9,216 nt of DNA from an uncultured Coriobacteriaceae bacterium. Its GTDB lineage: Bacteria > Actinomycetota > Coriobacteriia > Coriobacteriales > Eggerthellaceae. Position 1 is the stretch's first letter. Each line of letters opens with the position of its first letter. Shown here piece after piece: positions 7,895-9,216 of this stretch. The stretch is taken from positions 1 through 9,216 of the forward strand of contig CACZIP010000061.1 of the NCBI GenBank assembly GCA_902781245.1. Direction: 5' to 3'. The notes under the pieces are model-generated. The model saw only the letters and a program-made list of their open reading frames with translations, had not been told where the DNA came from and made no database searches. The translations under genes and the position numbers were made by a program.

Positions 7895-8911
7895 TCATCG
7901 ACTCAGGCACATGAAATGCTCCGTGCGCTTCTCCCCGAGAAGCACGCACTCGACATCCTTCTCGGTGCGCATGAAAAAGAAACCCAACCTGTCGAGAACT
8001 CGCCGCGAACGCTCGTTGCCATCGAAGTAGGCGGCGTGAATTCCATGCAGCCCCAACTCAACGAAACCACGTTCCACGAGAGCACGAGCTGCTTCGACCG
8101 CATAGCCACGGCCCCAGTACGGCCTGCCTATCCAGTAGCCCAGCTCCAACTCCCCATCGGAAAGCGACATGCTCGCAGCATCTCCTGCGTTGAAGCCCAC
8201 GCAACCGACAAGCGCTCCACCTTCCTTTAGGACGACGGCATAGGTTTCAGGCGCAGCAAAGACCGTTTCGATTATCTTGGCGCTCTCTTCCACGCTTTCA
8301 TGCGGCAGCCAACCTGCCGCGGGGCCTATTTCAGAATCGCTTGCCAGAGAAAAGAGGCTTTCGGCATCCGATGCAAGCCACGGCCGCAAAATGAGTCGGC
8401 TCGTTTCGATCAAGGTGAAAGGCTCATTCAACTCGCGAATCATCAACCACTCAGTCTCATCCACTCCATTGCCAACCGAGCGAAAGCCCAAACGCGCATA
8501 CAAGCGCGCCGCAGGGTTTTCTTTCTGCACGGACAACGACGTACGCGCATAGCCCACACGCAACAGGTCATCGAGCATGCGCTGCATGAGCTCGGTCCCA
8601 ATGCCCCGACCGCGAAACTCCTCGAACAGCGAGATTGAAAACGAAGGGGTCGCGTCGTCGATGTGGCCGTACTCATCGGTCGTACGTACCCAACATGCAC
8701 CCACCACTTCACCGTCAGCAACAGCCACCAGCGCCCGATCGTCGGGCAGCGAACCGAAACCCTCATAGGCTGCACGGCACTTTGGATCATCGCGAACGAT
8801 GTCGCGCGACACCTCGCCCTCGAAACCCTCAGGCACGTAGATGGCCTGGAACAGGAACTCTTCGAGCAAATGCCACTCATCTTCGCGCATGTTTCGAATG
8901 ATGTAATCCAT
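7895..8911 (-). CDS. Tandem two-domain GNAT N-acetyltransferase
   Basis: The 338-aa product carries two complete GNAT domains, which transfer acetyl from acetyl-CoA to amines. Domain 1 (about 1-160) has the acetyl-CoA loop R100-G-R-G-I-G105 and the late motif ENPAARLYARLGF. Domain 2 (about 165-338) is of the RimJ/RimL type. It opens with ETSRLILRPW, has YWGRGYAVEA at 265-274 and ends its core with GNERSRRVLDRLGF. Both cofactor loops look intact, so both halves may be active; substrates are unknown. RimJ/RimL relatives modify ribosomal-protein N-termini, but others acetylate antibiotics or metabolites. The ATG at 8911 is chosen over an in-frame GTG at 8944, because the longer version would code through the -10 box at 8919-8924. 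There is no Shine-Dalgarno sequence. It heads a likely operon with the methyltransferase gene. Confidence 0.88.
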   Translation of the reverse strand: MDYIIRNMREDEWHLLEEFLFQAIYVPEGFEGEVSRDIVRDDPKCRAAYEGFGSLPDDRALVAVADGEVVGACWVRTTDEYGHIDDATPSFSISLFEEFRGRGIGTELMQRMLDDLLRVGYARTSLSVQKENPAARLYARLGFRSVGNGVDETEWLMIRELNEPFTLIETSRLILRPWLASDAESLFSLASDSEIGPAAGWLPHESVEESAKIIETVFAAPETYAVVLKEGGALVGCVGFNAGDAASMSLSDGELELGYWIGRPYWGRGYAVEAARALVERGFVELGLHGIHAAYFDGNERSRRVLDRLGFFFMRTEKDVECVLLGEKRTEHFMCLSR

Positions 8912-8918
8912 GGTTGCG

Positions 8919-8924
8919 ATTATA
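8919..8924 (-). promoter_or_regulatory. TATAAT promoter box giving a probable leaderless mRNA
   Basis: A perfect TATAAT on the minus strand lies 7 nt before ATG 8911 of the acetyltransferase gene. Normal spacing puts the transcription start at, or one or two bases before, the ATG. No good -35 and no TGn extension are seen, so an activator might be needed or the box could be weak. It lies just downstream of the adk terminator, where a new promoter is expected. Confidence 0.6.
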
Positions 8925-8960
8925 GCGACTGCACTGTGCGCCATGCGGGTTCACGAACGA

Positions 8961-8988
8961 GAAAGCCCCCCCACAAGCAGGGGCTTTC
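8961..8988 (-). terminator. Intrinsic terminator of adenylate kinase gene
   Basis: GAAAGCCCC (8961-8969) pairs with GGGGCTTTC (8980-8988) around a 10-nt loop, giving a 9-bp GC-rich stem. Read on the minus strand, it begins 27 nt after the adk stop; the stem's closing CTTTC runs into TCGTTCG, so the U-tract is short and interrupted. It separates adk from the acetyltransferase promoter. Confidence 0.75.
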
Positions 8989-9015
8989 GCTCAAACTACT
9001 AAAGCTTTTTGCCGC

Positions 9016-9216
9016 TTAGAGGCTCAGCGCTTCCTTCACGTCAGCATAAACGTCGTCGGGGTTGCGATCGCCGTCGATGGAGACGAGCAGCTCGCTGCCG
9101 CGATAGTAATCGATTAGCGGCGACGTCGACTTCTTGTAGACCTCGAGACGGTTGCGCACCGTGGCCTCGTTGTCGTCGTCGCGCTGGTACATCTCGCCGC
9201 CGCACTTGGGGCAGCT
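9016..9216 (-). CDS. adk: Adenylate kinase, C-terminal part (cut by window edge)
   Basis: The 66 visible residues are the end of adenylate kinase, which interconverts ATP plus AMP with two ADP in the cytoplasm. They begin in the LID domain with CPKCGGEMYQRDDD, the second cysteine pair of the zinc-binding LID, and continue with TVRNRLEVY, where the arginine belongs to the conserved set contacting the phosphates. SPLIDYYRG and the terminal DVYADVKEAL helix follow. The first cysteine pair and the P-loop lie beyond the right edge. The zinc-type LID is typical of Gram-positive enzymes; many other actinobacteria have a short LID without it. The gene ends in a terminator, so no co-transcribed gene follows in this window. 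Confidence 0.95.
   Translation of the reverse strand, partial: SCPKCGGEMYQRDDDNEATVRNRLEVYKKSTSPLIDYYRGSELLVSIDGDRNPDDVYADVKEALSL

Noticed and set aside
7190..8230. Plus-strand open frame of 346 codons opposite the methyltransferase and acetyltransferase genes
   Set aside because: It spans two well-supported minus-strand genes and has no recognisable domain, so it is a shadow.

Overview
The window looks like chromosome from an anaerobic, fairly GC-rich bacterium. Coding DNA is near 60% GC by hand count of sample lines. A homodimer-type pyruvate:ferredoxin oxidoreductase points to anaerobic metabolism. Two genes have a TATAAT box only 6-7 nt before their ATG, which suggests leaderless mRNAs, a habit common in Actinobacteria. 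Together with the style of the NifJ and zinc-type adenylate kinase sequences, this makes a Coriobacteriia-like gut actinobacterium (Eggerthellaceae or a relative) my best guess. That placement is inference, made without a database search.

Layout. Positions 1-524 have no convincing gene and are AT-rich (about 42% GC over 121-480). A Vsr-family mismatch-repair endonuclease (525-974, +) is the only plus-strand gene. It converges on nifJ (1035-4568, -), and a strong hairpin at 985-1012 lies between them; its U-tract is on the nifJ side. A 343-nt gap (4569-4911) holds the nifJ ribosome binding site, a tentative nifJ promoter and, at 4717-4901, a large imperfect inverted repeat with arms of about 46 bp. 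Next come three more minus-strand genes: a polytopic GT-C-like membrane protein (4912-7086), an isoprenylcysteine-methyltransferase-like membrane protein (7196-7867) and a two-domain GNAT acetyltransferase (7895-8911). A terminator at 8961-8988 then closes the 3' end of adenylate kinase (9016-9216, cut by the window edge).

How the genes relate. The acetyltransferase and methyltransferase genes are 27 nt apart and are probably co-transcribed from the 8919-8924 promoter. The membrane protein has its own extended -10 promoter, although no terminator is visible before it, so read-through is possible. nifJ appears to be monocistronic. Vsr has no partner methyltransferase in view. I do not see an undescribed multi-gene system. 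The points most worth following up are the two leaderless starts, the inverted-repeat element and the changed active-site position in Vsr.
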